Part shown: positions 40,362-48,364 of the stretch, piece after piece
Layout of the letters: each line of letters opens with the position of its first letter
Position numbering within the stretch: the stretch's first letter is position 1
Assembly: GCF_900142135.1 (NCBI RefSeq)
Contig: NZ_FQZU01000002.1
Coordinates: forward strand, 186,001-250,000
Length of the DNA: 64,000 nucleotides
Direction of reading: 5' to 3'
Origin: Desulfatibacillum alkenivorans DSM 16219
GTDB lineage: Bacteria > Desulfobacterota > Desulfobacteria > Desulfobacterales > Desulfatibacillaceae
Position numbers and translations under genes: made by a program
Notes under the pieces: model-generated
Seen by the model: only the letters and a program-made list of their open reading frames with translations
What the model was told of the DNA's origin: nothing
The model's database searches: none

Positions 40362-43115
40362 TCAATCCTCCGCCTGGAGAGCAGGCAGGGAGAGAATGAA
40401 TTGGCACCCTCCCTGAGCCTGGTTGCGAACGGAAATGGATCCGCCGTGCATCCGCAGGATTTCCCGGGATATATACAGCCCCAGACCGGAGCCGTAAGTG
40501 CGCTCCGCGGAATGAGTCCCTTGTTTCTTGACCTGAAAATACCGGTCGAAAATTTTTTCCATGTCGCTTTCGGGGATGCCAGGGCCTTCGTCGGATATAA
40601 TAATCTCAACCCGGTCTCCGCCGTCGTCTTTGTATAGCGCCTCCACGGCGCCCCCGTCCGGGGAGAATTTCAGGGCGTTGGACAGTAAATTGTCAAAAAC
40701 CTGAATCATCCGTTCGGGGTCGGCGTTCACCTTGCGGCGCCCGCCTTTGTCCTGAAAAATAATCCGCTTGTCGCCATTCTGCAGGGCCGTGGCCATGTTC
40801 TCCACGTGCTCCTGAAGCAATTCGTTCAGGAACAGCGGCTCCTTTTCCACGTCCAGCTTGCCGGATTCAATCTTTTGCGCGTCCAGAATCTGGCCGATGA
40901 ACTTGACCATCCGGTTCACGGAAAAGATAATGTTGTCCAGGTACTTGGCAATGGTTTCCGGCGAGGCGAATCCCGCCGTTTCCTTAATCAGTCCGGCATA
41001 GCCGGCGATGACGTTCAAGGGCGACTTCAAATCGTGAGACGTCACGGCCATGAGGTCGCTTTTTAACTGGTTCAGCCTTTCCAGTTTAATGTTCTGGCTT
41101 TCCAGGGCTTTTTCCAGATTCCGCCGTTCGGTGATATCCGCCATGTGCCAGATATGGCCCACCGTATTCCCCGTGGAATCCGACAGACAGTTCACCGTAA
41201 CCAGGGCCGTTACCTCGTCACCGTTTTGGGTGCGATGGCTCAACTCCCCGGACCAGCTTCCTCCCGCCTGCTTTTCCAACGCGCGCCGGATCTTATCATA
41301 TACCTCATTTTGGCCGGGACTGCCAAGCATGGCCGGCGTTTGGCCCAAAAGCTCCTCCATGGAGTAGCCGTACAGGTCCAGCATGGCCTTGTTTGCGTCC
41401 GTGATAAACCCCTTGCCGTCCGTGAAGACAATGGCCTCCAGGCTGTTCAAAAAGCTCTGATACAGCACGGACAGGCGTTTGACGGGATGGCCGCCGCCGC
41501 TTTTTTTTCGGAGCAGGGCGTCCCATCCCCTTGCGCGGGGCAGGAAGATCGCCTCCATATGCACGCCGTTCCGGGCCGCCAGATCCGTGGAAATCACCTT
41601 TTTTCCGCTCTTTTCAAGCATGGCCAGAAACTTTTGGGTTCCCGCGCCGCCTTCCATCATCTGCATTATGCGGGAGGCGCCGCTTCCCAGGAGCTTCTTC
41701 ACCCCTTCTCCGCCTTCCAGGATTTCCAGCTTTTCCGACAAAACCACCCGGATCCACTCCTCGGCCTGACCCAGCATGGCCCCGCGTCCTTCCGGAGTGA
41801 GGGTGACGGCGCGTTTGCCGGGCGTCAGGCTGGTCACGTCCGCCTCGTCTGTCATGAACAGACGCTGAAATTCCAAGGCTTCCTTAGGCAAGGGCAGGGC
41901 GCCGGCGCCGCAGGAGTCCAGGACCATCAAGGCCGTGGGCGCTATTCTGGGGTCGAACCGGGAGCCGGTTTCACGCCGGATTTTCGCCATGGCCTCCTGG
42001 TGCTCCAGGGGCGGGCCATCCACCGAGCAGCTGGTCAACCAGTCGTAGGCGTCCGCATAAGCCAGCATCCTGCCGATCAGGGGGATGCCTTCCGCTCTGC
42101 TGCCAAAAGGGTACCCGGTCCCGTTGTACCATTCGTGGTGCGAACCTGCGGCGTAAGCCAGGTACGCAAGATCCTTGATGTTGGAAATGATCTCCACCGT
42201 AAACCGGGCGTGACGCTCAAAAGCTCCGTGGCGGGATTCGCCCCGGGCGCAGTTGTTCAATGCCTGGCGCGACACTCCCATGATGCCTATGTCATGCAGC
42301 AACGCGCACCATAACACGTCCCAGGGGTTGATATCCTCTTCGCCCAAAGCCTGGGCTATCTTCTGGGCGTAATAGGCGACGCGCACCGAGTGGCCCATGA
42401 GCTTGGGGCTTTTGGCGTCTATCATCCTGGCGGAAAGCCACAAGAGCTGGCCCAGCAGATCCAGCCGGGAGTAGTTCTCCGCTTCAGGAGGAACGGCCTC
42501 GACTTCGTAAACCAGGGTTTTTATCCCCATGGGATCGAACAGGGCGGCCATCAAATCCGGGTTCGAGGCAAGGACTTCTATGGCCGCCTCCGCCGTCTCC
42601 GGAGGCAGCGAGCGCCCCGAATGATAGCGCAGCACCGGTTCCACATTGGCCGTTCGCTCATTTGCCGGCATGCCGCGGAATTCCACGTCAATGATGTCGC
42701 CGGCCTGCAAAATGGAGGACTCTACGGGAATTTCATCCCCCTTGAGGCCGTTGGGGAACCCGCCGCCGTCATAATGCTCATGATGATGGGCGATGTGATC
42801 CGCAATGGGGGCCAGGGGCGCGAACGGCCTGACAATGGCCGCCCCCCGGGAGGAGTGCTCCCTTGCCTCCTGGTCCTCAAAACCCATTTTGGCATGGTGG
42901 ATGATATGGTCTTTCAGACCCACCGATCCTATGTCATGGAGCAGGCCGCCGTGATATAAAAGATCGCAGCGGGGATGCCCCATGGCCTTGCCGATCAGGT
43001 GGGACATGACCCCCACCCTCCAGGCATGATTGAGCTTGCGTCCCTCGTCCAGATCCAGCACAAGGGACATGGCCCGAATGACGTCGGAGAATAATTCCTG
43101 GTTACTGCTGTTCAT
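40362..43115 (-). CDS. Tandem HD-GYP, PAS-linked histidine kinase
   Basis: A 917-residue soluble signalling protein. HD-GYP domain 1 (about residues 15-180) has H60-D61 and a GYP variant GGGFP (HHEHYDGGGFP, 111-121). HD-GYP domain 2 (about 220-410) has H274-D275 and SHHEWYNGTGYP with a complete GYP. Then a helical region, PAS (about 560-680, ANKAMLDLYGYSMEELLGQ), HisKA with phospho-acceptor H694 (SHDLKSPLN) and HATPase with N box DNLLSNALKFS, DEGPGIPESD and GSGLGLYISREI. No membrane segment is seen. A kinase with two c-di-GMP-phosphodiesterase-type domains is rare. It is followed by the receiver-PATAN gene and preceded by the ODP-like protein. Confidence 0.9.
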   Translation of the reverse strand: MNSSNQELFSDVIRAMSLVLDLDEGRKLNHAWRVGVMSHLIGKAMGHPRCDLLYHGGLLHDIGSVGLKDHIIHHAKMGFEDQEAREHSSRGAAIVRPFAPLAPIADHIAHHHEHYDGGGFPNGLKGDEIPVESSILQAGDIIDVEFRGMPANERTANVEPVLRYHSGRSLPPETAEAAIEVLASNPDLMAALFDPMGIKTLVYEVEAVPPEAENYSRLDLLGQLLWLSARMIDAKSPKLMGHSVRVAYYAQKIAQALGEEDINPWDVLWCALLHDIGIMGVSRQALNNCARGESRHGAFERHARFTVEIISNIKDLAYLAYAAGSHHEWYNGTGYPFGSRAEGIPLIGRMLAYADAYDWLTSCSVDGPPLEHQEAMAKIRRETGSRFDPRIAPTALMVLDSCGAGALPLPKEALEFQRLFMTDEADVTSLTPGKRAVTLTPEGRGAMLGQAEEWIRVVLSEKLEILEGGEGVKKLLGSGASRIMQMMEGGAGTQKFLAMLEKSGKKVISTDLAARNGVHMEAIFLPRARGWDALLRKKSGGGHPVKRLSVLYQSFLNSLEAIVFTDGKGFITDANKAMLDLYGYSMEELLGQTPAMLGSPGQNEVYDKIRRALEKQAGGSWSGELSHRTQNGDEVTALVTVNCLSDSTGNTVGHIWHMADITERRNLEKALESQNIKLERLNQLKSDLMAVTSHDLKSPLNVIAGYAGLIKETAGFASPETIAKYLDNIIFSVNRMVKFIGQILDAQKIESGKLDVEKEPLFLNELLQEHVENMATALQNGDKRIIFQDKGGRRKVNADPERMIQVFDNLLSNALKFSPDGGAVEALYKDDGGDRVEIIISDEGPGIPESDMEKIFDRYFQVKKQGTHSAERTYGSGLGLYISREILRMHGGSISVRNQAQGGCQFILSLPALQAED

Positions 43116-43132
43116 ACTGCTTGGCGCTCCAG

Positions 43133-43882
43133 CTATGCGGGAATGGGAAATTCCGCGTCCATCAGGTCCAGGCCGCAGCTCATTGTACTGATCCAGTCTA
43201 TGAATTTGTTGGACATTTCCCGATTCCCGAACACGGCGCCGTGCTGGGGCGCAATGATTTCAATATCCAGCTTGCGCACCGTGTTCACCCACATCTTCAA
43301 AACTTTGGAGGTGGGGATATAGCGCTTGTGGAAACCTTCCATGTATTGAATATGATTGTCGAAATCCTCGACAATAGCGTAGTCCTGGCCTAAGGATGCG
43401 CCCAGGTCGCCCGAGTACAGGATCTTTGCCACCGGATCGTAAACCTGAAAGTTGCCCGAAGAATGGAGAAAGTGTGCGGGAATCAGGGGAAACCGCTCGC
43501 CGGCCACTTCAATGACCATGCCTTCGTCCGGGATGGGCTTGATTCTGTCGATAACCAGTTCGTCCACGCCGAAATGGGTGATGAACCGGGTCCAGATGGT
43601 GGAGAGATACGCTGTCGCGTCCGTCACCATAAGCCATCCGTTGGCGGCGGCGATGATGTCAGGATCCTGGTGCGAGAAGAAGATGTGCTTTAAGTTGTTG
43701 ATGGACAGAATGCCGGCGATCTCGGGAAAAAACTTGGAGTAGATTTTGTGCCCGCCGGGGTCCAGGACCAGCCCTTCGCCCTTATGGACCACCAGGTGCT
43801 GGTTGGCCTGAACCATAGCCCCCGAACCCAAATCATTGTACATCACGTTTACGTGATCAGCGCTTTCAAATAACTTTATCAT
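43133..43882 (-). CDS. MBL-fold di-iron protein, ODP-like oxygen sensor
   Basis: A 249-residue metallo-beta-lactamase-fold protein without flavodoxin domain. The metal motif is H71-Q-D73-P-D75 (FFSHQDPDI) rather than HxExDH, with further His in PAHFLHSSG, Asp in SGDLGAS and His in PQHGAVFGN. This pattern matches the flavodiiron-derived ODP group, an O2-binding di-iron protein linked to chemotaxis in Treponema. It lies 17 bases before the kinase and 28 bases behind the roadblock gene, so it probably provides the oxygen input for the kinase module. No signal peptide is visible. Confidence 0.82.
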   Translation of the reverse strand: MIKLFESADHVNVMYNDLGSGAMVQANQHLVVHKGEGLVLDPGGHKIYSKFFPEIAGILSINNLKHIFFSHQDPDIIAAANGWLMVTDATAYLSTIWTRFITHFGVDELVIDRIKPIPDEGMVIEVAGERFPLIPAHFLHSSGNFQVYDPVAKILYSGDLGASLGQDYAIVEDFDNHIQYMEGFHKRYIPTSKVLKMWVNTVRKLDIEIIAPQHGAVFGNREMSNKFIDWISTMSCGLDLMDAEFPIPA

Positions 43883-43910
43883 GGTAAACCTCAGCGTCCT
43901 TCATTTACTT

Positions 43911-44279
43911 TTACATCAAGATGTTTTCCACTTGCTCGGCGGCGCGGGCCAGGTCGAAAAAGATCAGTCCAAGTTTGGCGTCCTTTCCCGTCATGGCGAG
44001 CATCACAGCGTGGGGGCCGGCGTACATGATGATGACGTACCCGTCCTCGCCCTTGACGAAAAGCTGCTGCAGTTTGCCGCGCTTCAGTTCCATGGAGGTG
44101 CGGCTTCCCATGGACAGCATGGCTGCGCTCATGGCTGCGATGTGGGTTTCCTCCAGTCCTTGGGGAAGCATGCTGGCGATAATCAGTCCGTCTTCAGACA
44201 CCACGGCGCAAGCCTGGACGTCTGCGGAGCTGGCCTGAAGATTGGCCAGAGCCTTGTCGAGTTCTTCATTTCGTGACAT
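43911..44279 (-). CDS. Roadblock/LC7 domain protein (MglB-like)
   Basis: A 122-residue single roadblock/LC7 domain: helix-strand NEELDKALANLQASSADVQACAVVSEDGLIIASMLP and later KLQQLFVKGEDGYVIIMYAGPHAVMLAMT. ATG at 44279 is preferred because AAAGGTGAG lies at a proper distance; an in-frame GTG exists at 44288. It is the first gene of the signalling run roadblock-ODP-kinase-receiver. A GTPase partner (MglA-like) is absent from the window. Confidence 0.85.
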   Translation of the reverse strand: MSRNEELDKALANLQASSADVQACAVVSEDGLIIASMLPQGLEETHIAAMSAAMLSMGSRTSMELKRGKLQQLFVKGEDGYVIIMYAGPHAVMLAMTGKDAKLGLIFFDLARAAEQVENILM

Positions 44280-44344
44280 TCCACTCACCTTTCACTCTGT
44301 TTTTGGTAAAACAATAATACGAATCAGGCGCCACTGATTCAGAT

Positions 44345-44392
44345 GGGCCGGCCCATGCTCCGTGTGAGTCCGGAGACCTTGTGGGCCGGCCC
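44345..44392 (-). terminator. Long hairpin downstream of cydB
   Basis: Perfect 11-bp arms GGGCCGGCCCA (44345-44355) and TGGGCCGGCCC (44382-44392), with an inner CTCCG/CGGAG pair. It separates cydB from the roadblock gene, but there is no T-run, so read-through is likely at some level. Confidence 0.55.
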
Positions 44393-44399
44393 GGGTTTC

Positions 44400-45428
44400 C
44401 TAATACGCTTCCTCGTGCGACAGATCTTCTTCCGTAACCTTGCCGGAGAAAAGTTTATACGCCCATGTCTGATAAGCCAGGACAATGGGAATGAAAATGA
44501 CGACCACCACCAGCATGATTTTAAGGGTCAGAGGGCTGGAAGAGGCGTTGTGCGCCGTCAGGCTGAGGTCGGCGTTGATGCTTGAAGGGTACAAACGGGG
44601 AAACAACCCGGCAACGCCAAAAAAGGTCACGCCGACGATGGACAGGCAGGAGCAGCCCCAGGCTTTAAACCAGGCCTCCTTGCCCATGAATACTTTAATG
44701 CCGAGCAACCCGGCCACGGCTAATACCAAAATAAGAAACAGAACCGGGTTGGCAAGATAATTGTCGTACAAATCCGTAAAAACCGCGCTGGCGATCAGGC
44801 ACACCACAATGGCGCCCGCCATGACCGGCCACAACCTCTTGCCCGTTTGAATGGCCCGGGCCTGCAAATCGCCTTCGGTCTTGATGGCCAGCCACAAGGA
44901 GCCGTGGACGATGAACATAAGCAGAAAGACCACGCCGCCAATGAGCCCGTAAGGATTGAGCAGCGTAATCAGGGTGCCCTGGAATATGCCGTTTTCATCA
45001 AAGGGAATGCCCTGGAAGATGTTGGCGAAAGCCACGCCGAACAAAAGCGCAGGGGCGAAATTGCCGATGAAAATGGTCGTGTCCCAGACCCTTTTCCACT
45101 TGGGGCTGTCCACCTTGCTGCGGAATTCAAAAGACACGCCCCGCAGGATCAGGGCGAATAAAATCAGCATCAAAGGCGTGTACAGGGTGGAGAACATGGT
45201 GGCGTACACAGCGGGAAATGCGGCGAATGTGACGCCGCCCGCAGTGATCAGCCAGACCTCGTTCCCGTCCCACAAAGGCCCCACCGAGTTGATCATGATC
45301 CGCTTTTCCTCCTCGGTCTTGCCCAGGAAGGGGTACATCGTCCCCATGCCGAAAACGAATCCGTCCGTCATGAAAAAAATCGCCCATAACAGGCCCCATA
45401 AGAAAAACCATATATTCTGCAAAACCAT
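44400..45428 (-). CDS. cydB: Cytochrome bd oxidase subunit II
   Basis: A 342-residue integral membrane subunit with nine predicted helices. Typical CydB parts are WGLLWAIFFMTDGFVFGMGT, GPLWDGNEVWLITAGGVTFAAFPAVYAT near residue 52-78, and SLTAHNASSSPLTLKIML near the C-terminus. With CydA it reduces O2 to water with quinol at high affinity. It is encoded 66 bases after cydA. In anaerobes this oxidase is an oxygen-protection enzyme. Confidence 0.94.
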   Translation of the reverse strand: MVLQNIWFFLWGLLWAIFFMTDGFVFGMGTMYPFLGKTEEEKRIMINSVGPLWDGNEVWLITAGGVTFAAFPAVYATMFSTLYTPLMLILFALILRGVSFEFRSKVDSPKWKRVWDTTIFIGNFAPALLFGVAFANIFQGIPFDENGIFQGTLITLLNPYGLIGGVVFLLMFIVHGSLWLAIKTEGDLQARAIQTGKRLWPVMAGAIVVCLIASAVFTDLYDNYLANPVLFLILVLAVAGLLGIKVFMGKEAWFKAWGCSCLSIVGVTFFGVAGLFPRLYPSSINADLSLTAHNASSSPLTLKIMLVVVVIFIPIVLAYQTWAYKLFSGKVTEEDLSHEEAY

Positions 45429-45494
45429 GGAAACCTCCTTGTTGCACTCTCTATCAAAGTCGTTGAATAAACGTTTTATAAGCGGCCTTCGGCG

Positions 45495-46805
45495 TTATGC
45501 CTCGGTTTCTTCAGGCCCTTTTTTGGCGGCGGTGTATATCAGGTAAAATCCCACCGCGCCCAACAGGCCGTAAATCAGGATAAAGGCCGTCAGGGAAATG
45601 GCGCCCTGGGATTGCAGAATGGGCGACACCGCGTCCGACGTTTTCATGACTCCGTAAACAATCCATGGCTGCCTTCCCACTTCCGTCAAAACCCAGCCCA
45701 ACTCGTTGGCGATGTACGGCAGGGGGATGGCGAACATCATGATTTTCAAATACAGGGGGTACTCCTGGAGCTTGTCCCGCTTCCACAACCCGAACAGCGT
45801 CAGGAAGATGAACAGCGTGCCCAGCCCCACCATGCCTTTAAACGCCATGGAGACGATGAGGACCGGCGGGCGCTCGTCCTTGGGGAAGTCCTTGAGGCCC
45901 TGAACCTCGGCGTCAAAGCTCCCGTGGCCCAGGAGGCTCAGCAAGCCGGGGATCGGCATGATCTCAATGACATTGCGCTCGTTTTCCTCGTCAGGCCATG
46001 CAAACATATAGACGGGCGCATGCGTTTGGGTTTCCCACAGGGATTCCATGGCGGCCAGCTTGGCGGGCTGCTTCTGCGTCACGTCCTTGCCGTGGATATC
46101 GCCTTCAACGGCCACGAAGATCGTAAAGATGACGCCCATGACCAGGGCCATGCGGAAGGACTTGGTGAAAAAATCGTCATCCGTCTTTTTAAGCAGATGA
46201 TAGGCGCTGACGCCCATGACGAAAAACGCAGAAAGCACGTAAGCGCCGGCCAGGGTGTGCAGGATCATCAAAATGGCGAATTCGTTGGTGACAACCGCGA
46301 AGAAGTCCGTCAACTCGGCCCGGCCGTTGCGGATGACGTATCCCACGGGATGCTGCATCCAGGAATTGGCGATGAGAATCCACACCGCCGAAAGAGACGA
46401 AGCCCCTGCCACCAGCCACATGACCGTGGCGTGGGCCTTGGCCGACAGCTTCTTCCAACCGAAAATCCACACGCCCAACAGCGTGGACTCCAGGAAAAAA
46501 GCCGCCGTGGCTTCGATGGCGAGGATGGATCCGAAAATGTCGCCCACGTAGGCCGAGTACCGGGACCAGTTGGTGCCGAACTGAAACTCCAGGGTGATGC
46601 CCGTCACCACTCCAAGGGCGAAATTGATCAGGAACATCTTTCCCCAGAACTTGGTCATCCTGAGATACACCTTGTCTCCGGTGCGCACATACTTTGTCTC
46701 CATGATGGCGACCAGGATGGAAAGACCCAAGGTGAGGGGAACAAAAAGGTAGTGGAACATGGTTGCGGCTGCAAATTGCAGGCGAGACAGCATCAAAACG
46801 TCCAT
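45495..46805 (-). CDS. cydA: Cytochrome bd oxidase subunit I
   Basis: A 436-residue heme-bearing subunit with nine helices. It begins MDVLMLSRLQFAAATMFHYLFVPLTLG, containing the conserved heme b595 His. The GRQPW motif (TEVGRQPWIVYG) and FQFGTNWSRYSAYVGDIFGSILAIEA are present, as are the quinol-loop WP residues. The Q-loop is short, which is the common form of non-E. coli bd oxidases. Preceded by the Rrf2 regulator gene in the same direction (76 bases). Confidence 0.95.
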   Translation of the reverse strand: MDVLMLSRLQFAAATMFHYLFVPLTLGLSILVAIMETKYVRTGDKVYLRMTKFWGKMFLINFALGVVTGITLEFQFGTNWSRYSAYVGDIFGSILAIEATAAFFLESTLLGVWIFGWKKLSAKAHATVMWLVAGASSLSAVWILIANSWMQHPVGYVIRNGRAELTDFFAVVTNEFAILMILHTLAGAYVLSAFFVMGVSAYHLLKKTDDDFFTKSFRMALVMGVIFTIFVAVEGDIHGKDVTQKQPAKLAAMESLWETQTHAPVYMFAWPDEENERNVIEIMPIPGLLSLLGHGSFDAEVQGLKDFPKDERPPVLIVSMAFKGMVGLGTLFIFLTLFGLWKRDKLQEYPLYLKIMMFAIPLPYIANELGWVLTEVGRQPWIVYGVMKTSDAVSPILQSQGAISLTAFILIYGLLGAVGFYLIYTAAKKGPEETEA

Positions 46806-46881
46806 AAGGCGCCTCCTCCACGGGGTTGGGGTTGATTTATGTTATACGAATGTATTTTTTTTATTATAAACTAAGAATCGC

Positions 46882-47316
46882 TTAAGCTCTATCATCTTTT
46901 TTCTGCAGGCAGTGGCCCTCCTCCACCAGCCCGGCGAAGGTCGCCAGCCCCAAGGTTTCACGCAGTTGCATCCTGGCCTTGCTCCATACCCGGTGGACGG
47001 AGCACGTGGGCTGGTTCCGGCACGAGTTGGGATCCGACACGCAGTCGTTCAGAAAAATCTCCCCGGTTATGGCCTCCACCACGTCCAACAGGCTGACGTC
47101 TTTGGCATCCCTGGCCAGGCGCAGCCCTCCCTTGGAGCCCTGGATGATTTCCACGATGCCGGCCACGGCCAGTTGCTGGGCGATTTTCGACAGGAATTGA
47201 TCCGGAATCTCCATGTTGAGCGCAACTTCCTTTTTTTTGACCACCGCCCCCCGGGGGCAGGCCGCCAGATAAAGGATGCATCGCACTCCGTATTCTCCTG
47301 CGCGTGTGAGTCTCAC
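46882..47316 (-). CDS. Rrf2-family transcriptional regulator
   Basis: A 144-residue winged-helix protein: RLTRAGEYGVRCILYLAACP, then MEIPDQFLSKIAQQLAVAGIVEIIQGSKGGLRLA, the Rrf2 DNA-binding domain. Three cysteines (NDCVSDPNSCRNQPTCSVH) near residues 92-105 match the cluster-binding cysteines of IscR/NsrR-type members, so an Fe-S sensor of O2 or NO is likely. GTG at 47316 with GGGAGG four to five bases before it is the likely start. It lies upstream of cydAB in the same direction and is the probable regulator. Confidence 0.88.
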   Translation of the reverse strand: MRLTRAGEYGVRCILYLAACPRGAVVKKKEVALNMEIPDQFLSKIAQQLAVAGIVEIIQGSKGGLRLARDAKDVSLLDVVEAITGEIFLNDCVSDPNSCRNQPTCSVHRVWSKARMQLRETLGLATFAGLVEEGHCLQKKDDRA

Positions 47317-47459
47317 GGGGCCTCCCAAAGAAAGATAAATAAGATGCTTTTTGTCTTATATCCAAAGAGAAAGACGCCTGTCAAGCCTTTTCGCCCGGGT
47401 CCCTGCTATTTCCGATTCCCAAAAAAACATGGATGTCTTTCCTGCGCTCCCTTTGTTCA

Positions 47460-47481
47460 GCCTGCCCGCCGGCGGGCAGGC
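47460..47481. repeat. 22-bp perfect palindrome
   Basis: Eleven bases (GCCTGCCCGCC) followed immediately by their reverse complement. It is GC-rich and looks like the hairpin-type intergenic elements common in proteobacteria. I see no second copy in the window. Confidence 0.6.
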
Positions 47482-47641
47482 GCCGGGTTGAAGTTTGGGG
47501 CCGTTTTGCGCTTCACGGCGTTTTTTTCGGCTTGACTCCTTTGCATAATGCCTGGGTTTTGGTCGGAAACCGCAGGGTTCATTCAGAACAAACCCTGATT
47601 GTTTTGCTTTTTTCCCGAAATTATAATATGGCAAACTCTTC

Positions 47642-47671
47642 TTGACAATACTTGTGCCATAACAATAATCT
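47642..47671 (+). promoter_or_regulatory. Promoter of the ferritin-like gene
   Basis: TTGACA at 47642-47647 followed after 17 or 18 bases by ATAATC or TAATCT (47665-47671). It is about 40 bases before the ATG at 47710. Confidence 0.65.
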
Positions 47672-47709
47672 TTATCAACATACTAGTCACCCTATTAAGG
47701 AGGCGTACC

Positions 47710-48180
47710 ATGGCTTACGAATTTAGTGCAGACGAAATATTCGCAATGGCGGAAGAAATTGAAAAGAACGGCGCCAAGTTTTACTCCGACGCCGCTGCAA
47801 AAGTGGATGATGCCGACAACAAGCAATTTCTGGAGGAACTGGCGGCCATGGAAAGAAACCACGAAAAGGTTTTCGCCATGCTGCGTTCCGACCTTGCTGA
47901 GGAACTCAAGAACTCCAGCACATTTGATCCTGAAGGCGAAACCGGCCAGTACCTGAAGTCTTTGGCCGATATGCGGGTGTTCTTTAAAAAGGAAATGGAT
48001 TTTTCCTCGATGCAGTCCATCATCAAAGACGCCATAGTGGCTGAAAAAGACTCCATCGTCTTTTACCTTGGTATGAAAGAGCTGGTGGACAGCAAGGACG
48101 GCAAAGATAAAATCGACGTGATTATCAAGGAAGAGATGACCCACGTCACCGTTCTGACGAATCGGCTGGCCAAAGCCTGA
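47710..48180 (+). CDS. Ferritin-like/rubrerythrin-type di-iron protein without rubredoxin domain
   Basis: A 156-residue four-helix protein: FSADEIFAMAEEIEKNGAKFYSDAA, ELAAMERNHEKVFAML, DAIVAEKDSIVFYLGM and IIKEEMTHVTVLTNRL. The Glu/His residues of a di-iron site (E..., ERNHE, EKDS, EEMTH) are complete. It looks like the rubrerythrin-related ferritin-like group, probably for peroxide or iron handling. ATG at 47710 has AAGGAGG upstream; longer readings are rejected. It is a single gene with its own promoter and lies next to the oxygen island. Confidence 0.82.
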   Translation: MAYEFSADEIFAMAEEIEKNGAKFYSDAAAKVDDADNKQFLEELAAMERNHEKVFAMLRSDLAEELKNSSTFDPEGETGQYLKSLADMRVFFKKEMDFSSMQSIIKDAIVAEKDSIVFYLGMKELVDSKDGKDKIDVIIKEEMTHVTVLTNRLAKA

Positions 48181-48312
48181 TTCGCGGCGCCATGCCGAAA
48201 ATAATCGGTTCAACCTTGCTCGATTCCGTCCTTGGCGGCTTGCGGAGAGTCGAGCCGTGCAGGCTTTTGTTACAAGTTTTTAATTCTTTTTGTGTGTTAG
48301 GCGCCAATCAAT

Positions 48313-48351
48313 AACCGGCCTCCGCCCGCGGGGGCCGGTTGGATTTTTTTT
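48313..48351 (+). terminator. Terminator just upstream of the NROR-like gene
   Basis: AACCGGCC pairs with GGCCGGTT over 12 bases and is followed by a run of eight T (48344-48351), 14 bases before the next start codon. It could end the ferritin-like transcript, or act as an attenuator. Confidence 0.75.
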
Positions 48352-48364
48352 GCCGGGTGGAGAC

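Larger units (their letters stand above)
47317..47709. other. Non-coding stretch with promoter and palindrome
   Basis: Between the Rrf2 gene (minus) and ferritin-like gene (plus) there is no credible gene. It holds a 22-bp perfect palindrome at 47460-47481 and the promoter at 47642. Confidence 0.55.

Noticed and set aside
41145-42314. 389-residue plus-strand frame opposite the HD-GYP kinase
   Set aside because: Same reason; no start context, no domain.
44336-44400. The long hairpin below cydB as a riboswitch
   Set aside because: It lies 3' of cydB with GC-rich arms and no conserved aptamer parts.
45612-46835. 407-residue plus-strand frame opposite cydA
   Set aside because: Shadow of cydA, rich in His/Gly/Gln, no conserved motif.
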